Below are positions 39,332 through 48,715 of a DNA stretch of 64,000 nucleotides, piece after piece (positions within the stretch are counted from its first letter, which is position 1; each line of letters begins with the position of its first letter). A program made the translations under genes and the position numbers. The stretch is from Kiritimatiellota bacterium. Its GTDB lineage: Bacteria > Verrucomicrobiota > Lentisphaeria > Oligosphaerales > JAADHN01. The stretch spans positions 1 through 64,000 of the forward strand of contig JAADHN010000160.1 in assembly GCA_013151865.1 (NCBI GenBank). Reading direction: 5' to 3'. The notes below the pieces were generated by a model. The model was not told the DNA's origin. It saw nothing but the letters and a program-made list of their open reading frames with translations, and searched no databases.

Positions 39332-42229
39332 CTACCTGCCGCTTGCCTTTTCAATCAGCAGACCACAGACCGACCATCCCCAGCGCCCACCGAATTTCAG
39401 GTTCAAGTGATTGTCGGTTACCGACACCGCAAAGCTGCGATGGACGAAGACCCCCACCGGCATGGACGTCGGCTTCAACACACGTTTGCCCTCGGCCCAT
39501 ACCTCGGTGGCCGGCAGGTCGCCGTGGGTTGCATCTTCGCCCTCGGCAATGGTCACACGATACTCTCCATTGGGTACCGTTGCGACGAATTCGTACGGGA
39601 CCTCCCCGTAAAGGAAGTCCCGGTGCAAAGGGTCCAGTCCGGATGCGGGATTACGTTCGAGGCGCCCGATGCCGGACCGCCGCCGACGCTGCCAGATGTG
39701 CCGCCAAATGAAATAGGTCGTGTAGCGGTTTCTCCCCCGACTATCGCGGGCCGCGGGTCGGACAAAACCAAAACCGACTTCGGGATCGTATTGCGTCTCG
39801 GATTGGACCGGCTTGAATCCTCCGGCCACCTCCCCCTCTCCAAAGTCGAAGGCCCAGACCGCCGATTCGGCAAGGTCGATGAACGATTTCCGCGCGGCCT
39901 TGCGGACGCCCACGTTGCCCCGAACGAGCGCGTCAAGTTCTCCCTGACTCTGCCGGAGCAGCAAGGCGGTGAGAACGCCGGCAACTTCGAGGTTGCGTCG
40001 CTCATGGGCGATGGCGGCATGTTTGAACTTGTCCAGCAGGCCCGCAGTCGCGGCGGGGCCGAAATCCGACGCCACACGGATGCGGTCAATGTTCTTTCGC
40101 ACGCGTGCCAGTTCGTTGGCGATTCGAAGCTCGTCGCCGTTGGTGAAGACCACAATCTCGTACAACGTCACGGCGGGCACCGTCACCTTAGCCCAGCCGT
40201 CGCCGATCGAGAACGGGAGCGACTTTGTCGGCCCGTCCAACGATATCCACAGGCATTTATCGAACACAAGGTCTTTGGGAAGTTTCACGCGAAGTGAGAC
40301 GTCCTCTGCGCGATGAGCCGCGTTGCGTTTGAGGTCGATGTCGTAGTTCAGGAGGTGCACGCTGAGCCGGCGTCCGTCGTCTTGACGCCACAGGTTCACC
40401 CAAGTCAAGGCCGGTGCGTCGGTCTTCACTATCTCTGCGTCCCGCAACGAGCCCCGCAACCGCGTTTGCACGCGGGCAAATCGTTCTTCGGACATGTTCA
40501 TGTAGTTCCTCGCGAGCTTCATAAGCTCGGCGTCGGGCATCTGGTCAACTCGGTCCGGGAATTGTGCGCGGAGCCCAGCCAGCACAGGCTTGGGCCGGCG
40601 CCTGAACCTTTCGGTTCGCGTGCCGGTGTTCCCCCACGCAAGAAGTCGCCCCCCCCGCTTGACGTATTCGCGAAGAATCGTCGCCTGAGAGTCCGACATG
40701 CAGTCCACCCCCGGCAGAATCACGTTCGTGTAGCGCCCGAGGCGGTCCCGTGCCACCTTGTCGTCGCGAAACAATGGATGGCGCAGCACGACGATGTCGT
40801 AGGGGACGTGCGTCTCTTCCAGGGCCCTTGCGAGAACGGCGAAGGCACTCCCATGCAGGCATCCGACCTGCAGCGCGGAGAAACTGCGATACAGCAGGGT
40901 CGGCACAGAGAAAACCAACGCGACCCGAGCGTAAGAATCGCGCTCCGTGAACAGCGCTCTGTTTGCCTCTGCGAACCGGTAGAACTTCGCCAGCGTCCGA
41001 AACTTCCGGTCGCCCAACCGGAAGAAGGCCCGGTCCCAAGCCGTGTTCCCCGTCGCCACCGCGCCGTTGGCTTGGGCCTCGGCAAGTTCAATCAGTACAG
41101 CGACGGGGACGTTTCTCTCTTTGGGGGGCAGGTGCAGGCCCGCTTTGGCTCCCCACGCCCAAACGGGTTTGGCGTAATCCCCGGCGGCTCGTGCAAGCTT
41201 GAATCTCAATGTCGTTGCCGCGGATTTCAGACGCGGTTGTTTCGCCACCCAAAACGGCAGCGCCCATTTTACAAACGCCTCGGGAGCCACAACATCGACG
41301 AGATCGGCAATGACCACCGGGTATGCTCGCCCGCCCCAAATGTTTCCGATGTTTCCGTAGAAGGGCAGATAGGGCTTCCCCAAGCGCTGCGCCTCGGCTC
41401 GGGCCGCGTCGACAATCTCCTTCAGTGCGGCCCGCTGTGCGACGAACTGCGATTCGATATAGCTCCGAATGAGTTCATCCTCCAGCAGCTCCGCGCGCGT
41501 TTTGGCGCGTAACCGTTTTTCCAAGATGTACTTCCGCGCGTCGAATGTGTCGAGGCGCCTCACGCCCAACCGAGCCAGAGCCCGCGGCGAGTATTTCCGC
41601 GCAACGAACTCGCGGAACTTGCGCCGGCACCACTCGCAGAAGTTGCCTTGCCCCTTGTTGATCGGCTCGCCAAGGTTGTCCTGGCTTATCGCATCAACAA
41701 AGGGCACGAGACGGACGATGGCATCCTTCACGGCCCCACGCCACGCGGGCGCGTTGAGGCACATGAAATACAGGCGCCCTTTCGTTCGCCATGACGGCGT
41801 TCCGTCGAGCCGGATCGCGATCCCGTTGCCGCCGAAAAGGCGTTCGACGGTCTCTCTCGGGGTGTACAGCGCCGCCTGATACTCGCGGCTGCTCTGGGCC
41901 CCGACCCGTATGCCTCTGTCGCTGAAGAACGCGCCCGGGTCGATATTGTTGCTGAAGACGCAATCCACGTAGTCCGGCGAAATCTCGCGAAAGGCCTGTT
42001 CGAGACCGTGCTCGTCCAAGCGACCCGCGAACCATTCTTCCGACCACAACCTGGCCCCACCAAAGTCAGCGGCGAATCCCGGTATTCCGTTGATGGTCAC
42101 CACACGCGAAGGCCAATCACTGCCTGGACTTGCCGTTCCCCGGCCGTCACACGACATGGGCCAACAGACCGCCGCAAAGAGGCTGACAGCGAGCCGAACA
42201 GGTTGCCGTTTTGGTTTGCACCGGTTCAT
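39332..42229 (-). CDS. exported GH42-like multidomain glycoside hydrolase
   Basis: 965 residues. The chosen ATG at 42229 opens a lipoprotein-like or cleavable signal (VRLAVSLFAAVCWPMSCDG, with the cysteine in a lipobox-like position). The central 500 residues look like a clan GH-A barrel followed by a beta-galactosidase-type trimerisation domain (YTNVILPGVDCMSDSQATIL then EYVKRGGRLLAWGNTG). DAISQDNLGEPI may hold the acid/base glutamate; the nucleophile is not certain. The C-terminal 150 residues (WAFDFGEGEVAGGFKPV onward) resemble the malectin-like or GDSL-esterase N-terminal jelly-roll. The exact family needs a profile search. It starts 21 bases after the DUF6259 gene. Confidence 0.65.
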   Translation of the reverse strand: MNRCKPKRQPVRLAVSLFAAVCWPMSCDGRGTASPGSDWPSRVVTINGIPGFAADFGGARLWSEEWFAGRLDEHGLEQAFREISPDYVDCVFSNNIDPGAFFSDRGIRVGAQSSREYQAALYTPRETVERLFGGNGIAIRLDGTPSWRTKGRLYFMCLNAPAWRGAVKDAIVRLVPFVDAISQDNLGEPINKGQGNFCEWCRRKFREFVARKYSPRALARLGVRRLDTFDARKYILEKRLRAKTRAELLEDELIRSYIESQFVAQRAALKEIVDAARAEAQRLGKPYLPFYGNIGNIWGGRAYPVVIADLVDVVAPEAFVKWALPFWVAKQPRLKSAATTLRFKLARAAGDYAKPVWAWGAKAGLHLPPKERNVPVAVLIELAEAQANGAVATGNTAWDRAFFRLGDRKFRTLAKFYRFAEANRALFTERDSYARVALVFSVPTLLYRSFSALQVGCLHGSAFAVLARALEETHVPYDIVVLRHPLFRDDKVARDRLGRYTNVILPGVDCMSDSQATILREYVKRGGRLLAWGNTGTRTERFRRRPKPVLAGLRAQFPDRVDQMPDAELMKLARNYMNMSEERFARVQTRLRGSLRDAEIVKTDAPALTWVNLWRQDDGRRLSVHLLNYDIDLKRNAAHRAEDVSLRVKLPKDLVFDKCLWISLDGPTKSLPFSIGDGWAKVTVPAVTLYEIVVFTNGDELRIANELARVRKNIDRIRVASDFGPAATAGLLDKFKHAAIAHERRNLEVAGVLTALLLRQSQGELDALVRGNVGVRKAARKSFIDLAESAVWAFDFGEGEVAGGFKPVQSETQYDPEVGFGFVRPAARDSRGRNRYTTYFIWRHIWQRRRRSGIGRLERNPASGLDPLHRDFLYGEVPYEFVATVPNGEYRVTIAEGEDATHGDLPATEVWAEGKRVLKPTSMPVGVFVHRSFAVSVTDNHLNLKFGGRWGWSVCGLLIEKASGR

Positions 42230-42250
42230 GTTCCCACGCCCTTTTGGCAC

Positions 42251-44545
42251 TTACGGCGCAACTTCGACAAACGTTGATTCGCCCGGCGCCAGTGCGAGCT
42301 TGATCGGACGCGGTTTTCCTGCCACGACGCCGAGCCTCTGCACGGCCCCCTCGCCGTACCGCCCGACGGAATAAGTGACTCCCGCCAGAGGCGGAACGAG
42401 TTTCACCTCGAACTCGACCGGTTTCCGGGCGATATTCACAAACGCGTAACCGTATCCGACTTTGCCGTCGGGCGCCTCGCCCGGCGGCACGGGCGGATAC
42501 TCGTACGCACCCTGCAGAATCGCCGGAAAACTGATCTCCTTGGCTTTCTTGGTTTGCCAATTCCAGAAGCGCACTCGAGTCCGGGGGACGCGTATCTCGA
42601 CGGGAGGCAGCATCTTTCCCATCATCAAATAGTCCGCCCCGGGACTGCGCAGCACGGCGGCGATGCCTCGCATCATCTTCAACTGATGCTTTTCGAGTTC
42701 CTGCGGCGCCGGCCACGGCGAAGTGCTCCAATTGGACAGCGCCAACATCTTGCCCCGGACAAAATTCATCGCGTGAAGCAACTCCGCGGGGCGGCTTCGC
42801 CTTTTCGTGTTGAAAACCAGAGGGGAGCCCTGTCCGAGATAGCCGAGGGCGTACTCATGATAGAGGTATGTGAACAACGGCACTCCTCTCTGCGCCGGAC
42901 CGCCCCGCGGCCAGCGGTACTCGGCGTTGTCGCGGGCGTGATACGCGGACAGCACCTGGAGATAGAACTCGCCCGGTTCTTCGATGGTCAGGGCATAATC
43001 GTTGTCCCGCGCGAGGCCCTGCTTGAGCGCCGCCTCGAACAGCTTGTGGTACCCCCACGCCTGGTAGTTGCCCCCGCCGGGTGGGTGACCATGATCGCTC
43101 GAATAGCACACCGGTTGGCCGCCCCCGACCGATTCGAATTGAGTGACCGTAACGCCCAGGTCCTGAATCCTGGCGCAGATATCGAGCATCATCTTGTGGG
43201 TGCGCCGGTCGGCCGCACAGAGGTACGCGTACCGACCGACCCGCTTGGCGGGATCGCCGGACACGAGGGTGTCTCCGTTCGGGCCCACGACGGCAAAGGA
43301 TTCGCCTTCACGTCGAAAGCACTCCCAGTCGTCGTAGTTTCCGAGGGGCGGCTTTCTCGCCAGTGTCCAATACAGCCCCCCACACAGGAATACGACGGAT
43401 CGGTTGCCGCCCTCCGTGAGCGCGCGCGTCATCGCCGTGAAGCGCTCGCGCCCACCGAATGGCGGAAAATAGTGGGGCGAAATGTAGTAGCCCTTTCCCT
43501 GCCACCCCGCCAACAATACGACGGCGGGTCGCGTGAAATAGTTCGTGTAGGCTTGTGCGCTTTCGGGCACGGATTCAAATGCGGCTGACACGTCGCCGCG
43601 ATGCCCGCCCACCAGACCGCGCAAACTGAACGTCAGACTCATGGGGGCCTTTTTCAACCAGCCGGGGATATCCGCACGTTCAACGATTCTCTTCTTGCAC
43701 CAGTGCTGCTTCACCGCCCACGTTTTATACATATCGGCGGCGGCGTACCACGCCCTCCCCCGAAACGGCGCGAGAACAACATCGTAAGGCTGTTCGTAGT
43801 CGTTGCCCGGCCCATCCACCGGGAAATGGGTCGCAAGCAGCGCGACGCCCGTTTTAGTCCGTTTGACCGTGAAGGACTTCTTGTAGCCCTGCGCATCGTA
43901 AACGGCGTAATAGAGGCCCGCCTCCGAACCAAGCCCGGCCGCCATGATCTGAGCCGACGCGCTCCCGGGATACAGCAGTTCCTTACGATACCCCGCCCGA
44001 AGGTTCTGCCCGGGTTTCTCGATCACACAGCCGTCGCAAGCAGGGAGGAGAACATAGTCGGCAGAATCCGACACCTCGACCACCGGAAACATGATCTTGC
44101 GAATGTTGAGGTCGGACGTGTTTTCGATACGGATGCGCCATCGCGCCAGCGGCGACCCCGTCTCGACAGTACACGTAATCGTCACGGTCAGCGGGAAAGG
44201 CGCGTCGTGCCGGTTGACAATGGTCACCACGCCGTTCTTGCTGGCAGCAGTCGACTTCTTGGCCTGATCGCTCGCGATGCGGCGCAAGTTGCCCTGCCCG
44301 TCCACCGCCTCAATGTTGTAGAGACTCCGATCGCCGGCCGCCGTCGATGCCAGGTTTCGGCCGGACGCTTTCCACACGAACTCGGCCAGCGCCCCCTTTC
44401 TCGACGTGTCGATACCGACTCGTACGCGGCCGTTCTCAGCGATGACGAGCCTTTTGCCGCGAGACGCGTCAGCCTGCCGGGCCTTGACGGCAACGGGGCA
44501 CACGGCAACTGCCGTTACCAACAGAAGCGTCTTGAGCGCGTTCAC
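42251..44545 (-). CDS. exported DUF6259-type protein, paralogue 1
   Basis: 764 residues from a GTG at 44545, with GGGAG ten bases before; this start gives a standard signal peptide (NALKTLLLVTAVAVCPVAVKA). The frame is open to 44683, where an ATG overlaps the upstream stop, but the extra N-terminus is unlike a signal sequence. The protein matches the second paralogue at 51.6 kb in layout and in phrases such as MYKTWAVKQHWC versus LYRAWAAKQFWC. The fold is probably a barrel with a beta domain in front, as in glycoside hydrolases acting on alpha-galactosides or similar. The catalytic residues are not assigned. It lies 134 bases after the GH-A/GH43 fusion gene. Confidence 0.7.
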   Translation of the reverse strand: MNALKTLLLVTAVAVCPVAVKARQADASRGKRLVIAENGRVRVGIDTSRKGALAEFVWKASGRNLASTAAGDRSLYNIEAVDGQGNLRRIASDQAKKSTAASKNGVVTIVNRHDAPFPLTVTITCTVETGSPLARWRIRIENTSDLNIRKIMFPVVEVSDSADYVLLPACDGCVIEKPGQNLRAGYRKELLYPGSASAQIMAAGLGSEAGLYYAVYDAQGYKKSFTVKRTKTGVALLATHFPVDGPGNDYEQPYDVVLAPFRGRAWYAAADMYKTWAVKQHWCKKRIVERADIPGWLKKAPMSLTFSLRGLVGGHRGDVSAAFESVPESAQAYTNYFTRPAVVLLAGWQGKGYYISPHYFPPFGGRERFTAMTRALTEGGNRSVVFLCGGLYWTLARKPPLGNYDDWECFRREGESFAVVGPNGDTLVSGDPAKRVGRYAYLCAADRRTHKMMLDICARIQDLGVTVTQFESVGGGQPVCYSSDHGHPPGGGNYQAWGYHKLFEAALKQGLARDNDYALTIEEPGEFYLQVLSAYHARDNAEYRWPRGGPAQRGVPLFTYLYHEYALGYLGQGSPLVFNTKRRSRPAELLHAMNFVRGKMLALSNWSTSPWPAPQELEKHQLKMMRGIAAVLRSPGADYLMMGKMLPPVEIRVPRTRVRFWNWQTKKAKEISFPAILQGAYEYPPVPPGEAPDGKVGYGYAFVNIARKPVEFEVKLVPPLAGVTYSVGRYGEGAVQRLGVVAGKPRPIKLALAPGESTFVEVAP

Positions 44546-44679
44546 ATTCAGGGATCTCCCATGTGGCCAGCCTGTTCGCCGACACGACGGGCCATAAGCC
44601 CATATAAAGGGACCAAAACACGTTATTGGCGGCGACGAAGAGCGCAGCCGACGTCGGGCCGCGGCTCTCTTCGCCCCAT

Positions 44680-47600
44680 TCATTTGGACTGTACCGGACG
44701 AATCCGCCCGTTGGAGTCGATCTCAATCCGCAATATGGCGGGTCTCTCTCGAAACGGGGCCGCTTTGTCGTTGCCGAAGAATGTGGCCCACCACTTTCCA
44801 TCACGGTCTTTGAACAGCGTGTTGTGCCCCCCATGAGGAATGGCTAGATAACGGTCGCCGTAGGGGCCGTAGAGATTGTCGGAACTGGCAATCATAGAGT
44901 CATATGTTCTGCCGGGCCCTTTTCCATTGAACTCTGCGCAAACCAGAAGATATCTCGACCCCATCTTCGTCAGGAAGGCCCCCTCGAATCCCACATGCTT
45001 GTAATTGCGGGGTTTCAGTTGCCGTGATTTCTCCGCCAACCCGCTCATATCCTCGGTCATCCGGGCAATCTTGCCGTTTCCGTGGAGGAAGTACACCGTA
45101 CCATCGTCATCCTGGAACAGAGAGGCGTCGATTCCAAAAGTCAGCGGCCCGTCTTGCTTCACATCCACGTATGGGCCTTCAGGCTTTCCCGTGAGGCTTT
45201 TGAGTAATCCTGTTCCTCCCATTGTGTTGGGTTCAGTGTCAGGGTAATTCATACTGTAGGGAATCCAGAATGTGCCGTTGAGGTAATGGATCTCGGGAGC
45301 CCAGACCGCGCGTCTGCCTTTCACGAATCCCTTCTGCCATGTCCCGTCTTTTTCAATGCTCCACACCAGCCCCAAGGGCGCCCATTTCTTCAGATCTTTT
45401 GATTTCCACAGACGTACCCCGTCATTGGTCCTCCACCACGTCGGATGCCCCGTGGTTCCCGTCAGGTAGTACGTGCCATTTGGTCCCAGACAGATCGAGG
45501 TGTCGCGCATGGGGTAATCGAAGAGAGGCTTGATTGGCGGCAGGCTGGGGACGGCTCTCCCCGAGGAAGGCTGTCCTTTCTCCCGGCCTGCCAGCGCCTG
45601 CCCGATTGCATCGATCCGTTCGGCATCGCCGACCAAGTAAAGCGGCTCGTCTCCGATACGGCGAAATGCGTTGAGTCGTTTGCCCATCATGTTGTACTTG
45701 GAGACTCCTTTCGTGAGCGCATGCAGCGTCCGGCTCAGGGGGACGACGGACTTGTCCGCCCAAACGATCAGAACCTTGTCCTTGTCTCGCTTGAAAGTAT
45801 ACGCGAAGACCGGTCCGGTCTCGCTCACAGGCACCCCGGCCCGTGTGCCGGGGCGCAGGAACCATGACATGGCGTTGGCGGCGACGAAGAACTTGTATGG
45901 CCTGGGACCGTAGTCGAAAAGCATGTCGAAGGGCGTGGCGTGCCGGCGATTCATACCGATCGGCCACGTTCGCTGGTGAAAGAAGACCTTGCTCGTGCCG
46001 TGGCTGAAGAGAATGGTAAGGTACTTGATGTTATAGGCGGTCGCGGTCCTCTCGTCGCCGTTGGCGAGGTAGTGGTTGAAGCCGGCGTACTCGTAAGCCG
46101 GATTGTCGTTCGAGTATTTACCGTACTCGGTGACCCAGATGTCCATCTCCGCTTGGTGGTCTTTCAGAAATCTTTCTATACGCCGGGTCTGGGCCAGGAA
46201 ACGCTCCGAACTGTTGAACAGGGGATACGTGTGTTCGCTCAGAATGTCCGCGAGTCGGGCCGCTCGAGCGTTGGCCCGCTCATGGTCTCCGAAGTAGACC
46301 AGACCGCAGCGTGCCACTTTCTGGTCCGCACCCGCTCTGGCGGCTTCCTGCTTGACGATGTTGAGGAATCCGTTGTACTTCTCCTCGACTTTCCAGTTCA
46401 CGGTCTTGCCGCGGTAGGGTTCGTTGAGGACCTCCCAGACGTGGGCCCTGTCGTGGTACCGTTCGATGCACTGGCGGACATAACGACGGAAATCGTCCAT
46501 GTTCCGGGGCAAATACCACAAGTCCTCGAACGCGTCTCCCAACCGCTTGCCGCGCGCTTCGGGAGGACCGGAGCCGGCCCAGCCGGAAGAAGGATCGGGC
46601 AGGATCGCCAGAACTCGCAAGTCGAGCCGTGCGGCGCGGCCGAACAGCATTTCCGGCCCGGCAAAGTCCCATTTGCCTTTCTGCGGCTCGACATTGTCCC
46701 ACTTGAGCGTCCAATCCCGCACCCAGAAGACGCCTGCGTCCCGAGCCAAGACCTGCAGCAGGTCCGAATAGTAGGGGTGATTGGTGCCGAAGCGAGCGCC
46801 CCGGTTGCCGAAGGTTCTCGCGTAAGGATAGATGATGACGAACGGCGCCTCTGTGCTGAACTTGAATCCGTCTCCCTTCACAGTGGCCATCAATTTGTAG
46901 CAACCGTTTGCCGAAATCGGCAGCGTGAGGCGGCGCGGTCCGGGTTTCTCCGTCAGCCCGAAGTTCCTTCGATAGACCGCCTGCCCACGATAGTCGATCG
47001 CCTTCACTTCCACGCCGGCCCGCGCGCCACGGGCGGTGAAGGAGGCCTCAACGTCGAAGAGGACCGGTTCGCCTGCATAATAGATGCCGCCCGGCCTCTT
47101 CGGATGGAACGCGAGTTCTATGGGATATTTCGCTGTGTACACGGTGGCGCGCCCGCCTCTCTCAAGCTGAACCGCGTCCACCCACAACGCTTTGGGAGAA
47201 TCCGCCGTGCTCGATGCGATTTGCGCAAACCCGAAGATGTCTTTGGCCGTAAACGTGAGTGTTTGGCGCCGCCACCGGTCCGTCACGTCGACGCCCCGAA
47301 TACTGCGGGCGCCGGTCATGAAATAGACGCCGAGTTCCGCTTTCAGGTTTTTCCCATCCGACCGAAGATACGCCGATAGTGTGTACTTCGCCCCCTTCTC
47401 GAGTCTCAACCATCCATCGGTTGCCAGCTTGACCTCCGGGAAAACAAACTTGCGTGGTATTGGATAATCCGTGTAGCCCGCGGGGAGGTCGTTGCGATTG
47501 AGATCGATTCTCGCGGACGCACGACCATGTCGGGCCTGAGTGTGGTCGAGCTTGACGACGTTGTGGTCGAACCCCTCCGTGCCCCAGCCGTCGACTCCGA

Positions 47601-48246
47601 CCTCGAAGCTGCTGTTCCAAACGATGTTTTTCCGCCGGTCCGGCTTTCTCTCGCGCTCCATCTTGCGACGGATGGGATTCAATTCGAACGCGCTTCGCGT
47701 GGTTTCGGTTACACGAATGTCGGACAAATACAACGTGCCGACTTCATTGAAGTAGATCTCGAAGCGCGCCTCGGAACAGTCCGACCGAGGCGTCACGACG
47801 AGTTCCACTTTCTCCCACCGGTCCGAGACGGGAACAGGAGTCCTGATGATTGTGCCCCACGGCTGCAGCCGCATGATGGCCACCATGACCTGTGCGGCCA
47901 CCATCCCTTCCTTTCTTGCCCGGAATGAAATGTAGAGGTTCTGATTCTTCTTCGTGGTCACCGTTCGGTCTTGCATGAGGATGGCCCAGCCGGTCGGGGT
48001 GTCTTCCGGGAACCTGGTGCACTCGATCTTGGCAGCCCGTTTGCCTCCCGCCCCCTTCACCGCCGACCAACGCCCCTCGACACCTTCACCACCGAACGCG
48101 GCCCGCCAGTGTCTCGGCTTGCCGTCCTTGCCCAAATCCGAGAAATCTCCGTTGCGGACAAGGTTCGGCCCGTCCGCCAAGGCGCAGGCGGCGAGCAATG
48201 CAAGAAACAACACAGGGGCGAATCGAACGGCATTTGTCTTTCTCAT
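44680..48246 (-). CDS. exported two-enzyme fusion: clan GH-A hydrolase plus GH43
   Basis: 1,188 residues. The ATG at 48246 has AGGAG upstream and opens a signal peptide (RFAPVLFLALLAACALADG). Two CBM4/9-like sandwiches (NLVRNGDFSDLG and IVWNSSFEVGVDGWG) come first. A barrel at about residues 540-830 then has acid/base Glu near 606 in WEVLNEPYRG and nucleophile Glu near 706 in WVTEYGKYS, resembling GH39/GH5. A complete GH43-type five-bladed propeller at about 905-1188 follows, with base Asp in MRDTSICLG, the pKa-modulating Asp in GIDASLFQDDDG and acid Glu in GFEGAFLTK. GH43 enzymes cleave xylosides or arabinosides, so the fusion likely attacks backbone and side chain of one hemicellulose. Confidence 0.82.
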   Translation of the reverse strand: MRKTNAVRFAPVLFLALLAACALADGPNLVRNGDFSDLGKDGKPRHWRAAFGGEGVEGRWSAVKGAGGKRAAKIECTRFPEDTPTGWAILMQDRTVTTKKNQNLYISFRARKEGMVAAQVMVAIMRLQPWGTIIRTPVPVSDRWEKVELVVTPRSDCSEARFEIYFNEVGTLYLSDIRVTETTRSAFELNPIRRKMERERKPDRRKNIVWNSSFEVGVDGWGTEGFDHNVVKLDHTQARHGRASARIDLNRNDLPAGYTDYPIPRKFVFPEVKLATDGWLRLEKGAKYTLSAYLRSDGKNLKAELGVYFMTGARSIRGVDVTDRWRRQTLTFTAKDIFGFAQIASSTADSPKALWVDAVQLERGGRATVYTAKYPIELAFHPKRPGGIYYAGEPVLFDVEASFTARGARAGVEVKAIDYRGQAVYRRNFGLTEKPGPRRLTLPISANGCYKLMATVKGDGFKFSTEAPFVIIYPYARTFGNRGARFGTNHPYYSDLLQVLARDAGVFWVRDWTLKWDNVEPQKGKWDFAGPEMLFGRAARLDLRVLAILPDPSSGWAGSGPPEARGKRLGDAFEDLWYLPRNMDDFRRYVRQCIERYHDRAHVWEVLNEPYRGKTVNWKVEEKYNGFLNIVKQEAARAGADQKVARCGLVYFGDHERANARAARLADILSEHTYPLFNSSERFLAQTRRIERFLKDHQAEMDIWVTEYGKYSNDNPAYEYAGFNHYLANGDERTATAYNIKYLTILFSHGTSKVFFHQRTWPIGMNRRHATPFDMLFDYGPRPYKFFVAANAMSWFLRPGTRAGVPVSETGPVFAYTFKRDKDKVLIVWADKSVVPLSRTLHALTKGVSKYNMMGKRLNAFRRIGDEPLYLVGDAERIDAIGQALAGREKGQPSSGRAVPSLPPIKPLFDYPMRDTSICLGPNGTYYLTGTTGHPTWWRTNDGVRLWKSKDLKKWAPLGLVWSIEKDGTWQKGFVKGRRAVWAPEIHYLNGTFWIPYSMNYPDTEPNTMGGTGLLKSLTGKPEGPYVDVKQDGPLTFGIDASLFQDDDGTVYFLHGNGKIARMTEDMSGLAEKSRQLKPRNYKHVGFEGAFLTKMGSRYLLVCAEFNGKGPGRTYDSMIASSDNLYGPYGDRYLAIPHGGHNTLFKDRDGKWWATFFGNDKAAPFRERPAILRIEIDSNGRIRPVQSK

Positions 48247-48715
48247 TCCTGCAACTCCTGACGCGGGCCTCGCCCGTGTTGAAAAGGCTTCTTCCGCAAT
48301 CGGCGTTCCAGCCCTCAGTAAATGGCGAAGGCGTGTCACAACTTCCGCTCGCCTTTTTTTGCGGCGAATCGCAACAGTTCGCTCGCGTACATTCGTTCTG
48401 CGAGGTCGATTCGGCCCGCTCTGCGAGCAAACTGTTGCGAGACCCCGCCAGCATGGGATCGTCCAAGTTGCGATGCCCCGAGTCGGCCGTGAGCACGATT
48501 TGCCGAGGGCTGGCGTTCGCCGGGATGGCAGGCCTGAAAAACACAGGAGCCATCTGCTGCGGTGGCGCATCTCAGGCGCCTTCCAGCTGTTGCCGTCGCT
48601 CACCGACCGAGGCGGCGTTTCCACACGGCCCCGTCCAGCTGTCGCGGTAATACATTGCCTCCGCGTATATTGCGTCATATCGCCACGAAGTCCGTGGATC
48701 TATCGGGGCCATCTG
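48247..48715. other. non-coding gap with dispersed repeat
   Basis: About 470 bases. The frame of the downstream gene is open here back to 48678, but its composition changes and the signal peptide begins only at 48246. The gap holds copy 2 of the hairpin repeat. I see no clear terminator for the ceramidase gene. Confidence 0.45.
48306..48467 (+). repeat. dispersed hairpin repeat, copy 2
   Basis: It aligns with 5811-5972 over about 160 bases. The core inverted arms are better preserved here: TCGCAACAGTTCGCTCG near 48369 pairs with CGAGCAAACTGTTGCGA near 48424 at 16 of 17 positions. A run of seven Ts in front of GCGGCGAATCGCAAC is shared in part. It lies upstream of the minus-strand fusion gene, in the opposite orientation relative to the gene compared with copy 1. 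Confidence 0.7.

Noticed and set aside
48247-48678. N-terminal extension of the GH-A/GH43 fusion
   Set aside because: The extension is basic and cysteine-rich, spans the dispersed repeat, and would bury a clear signal peptide that begins at 48246.
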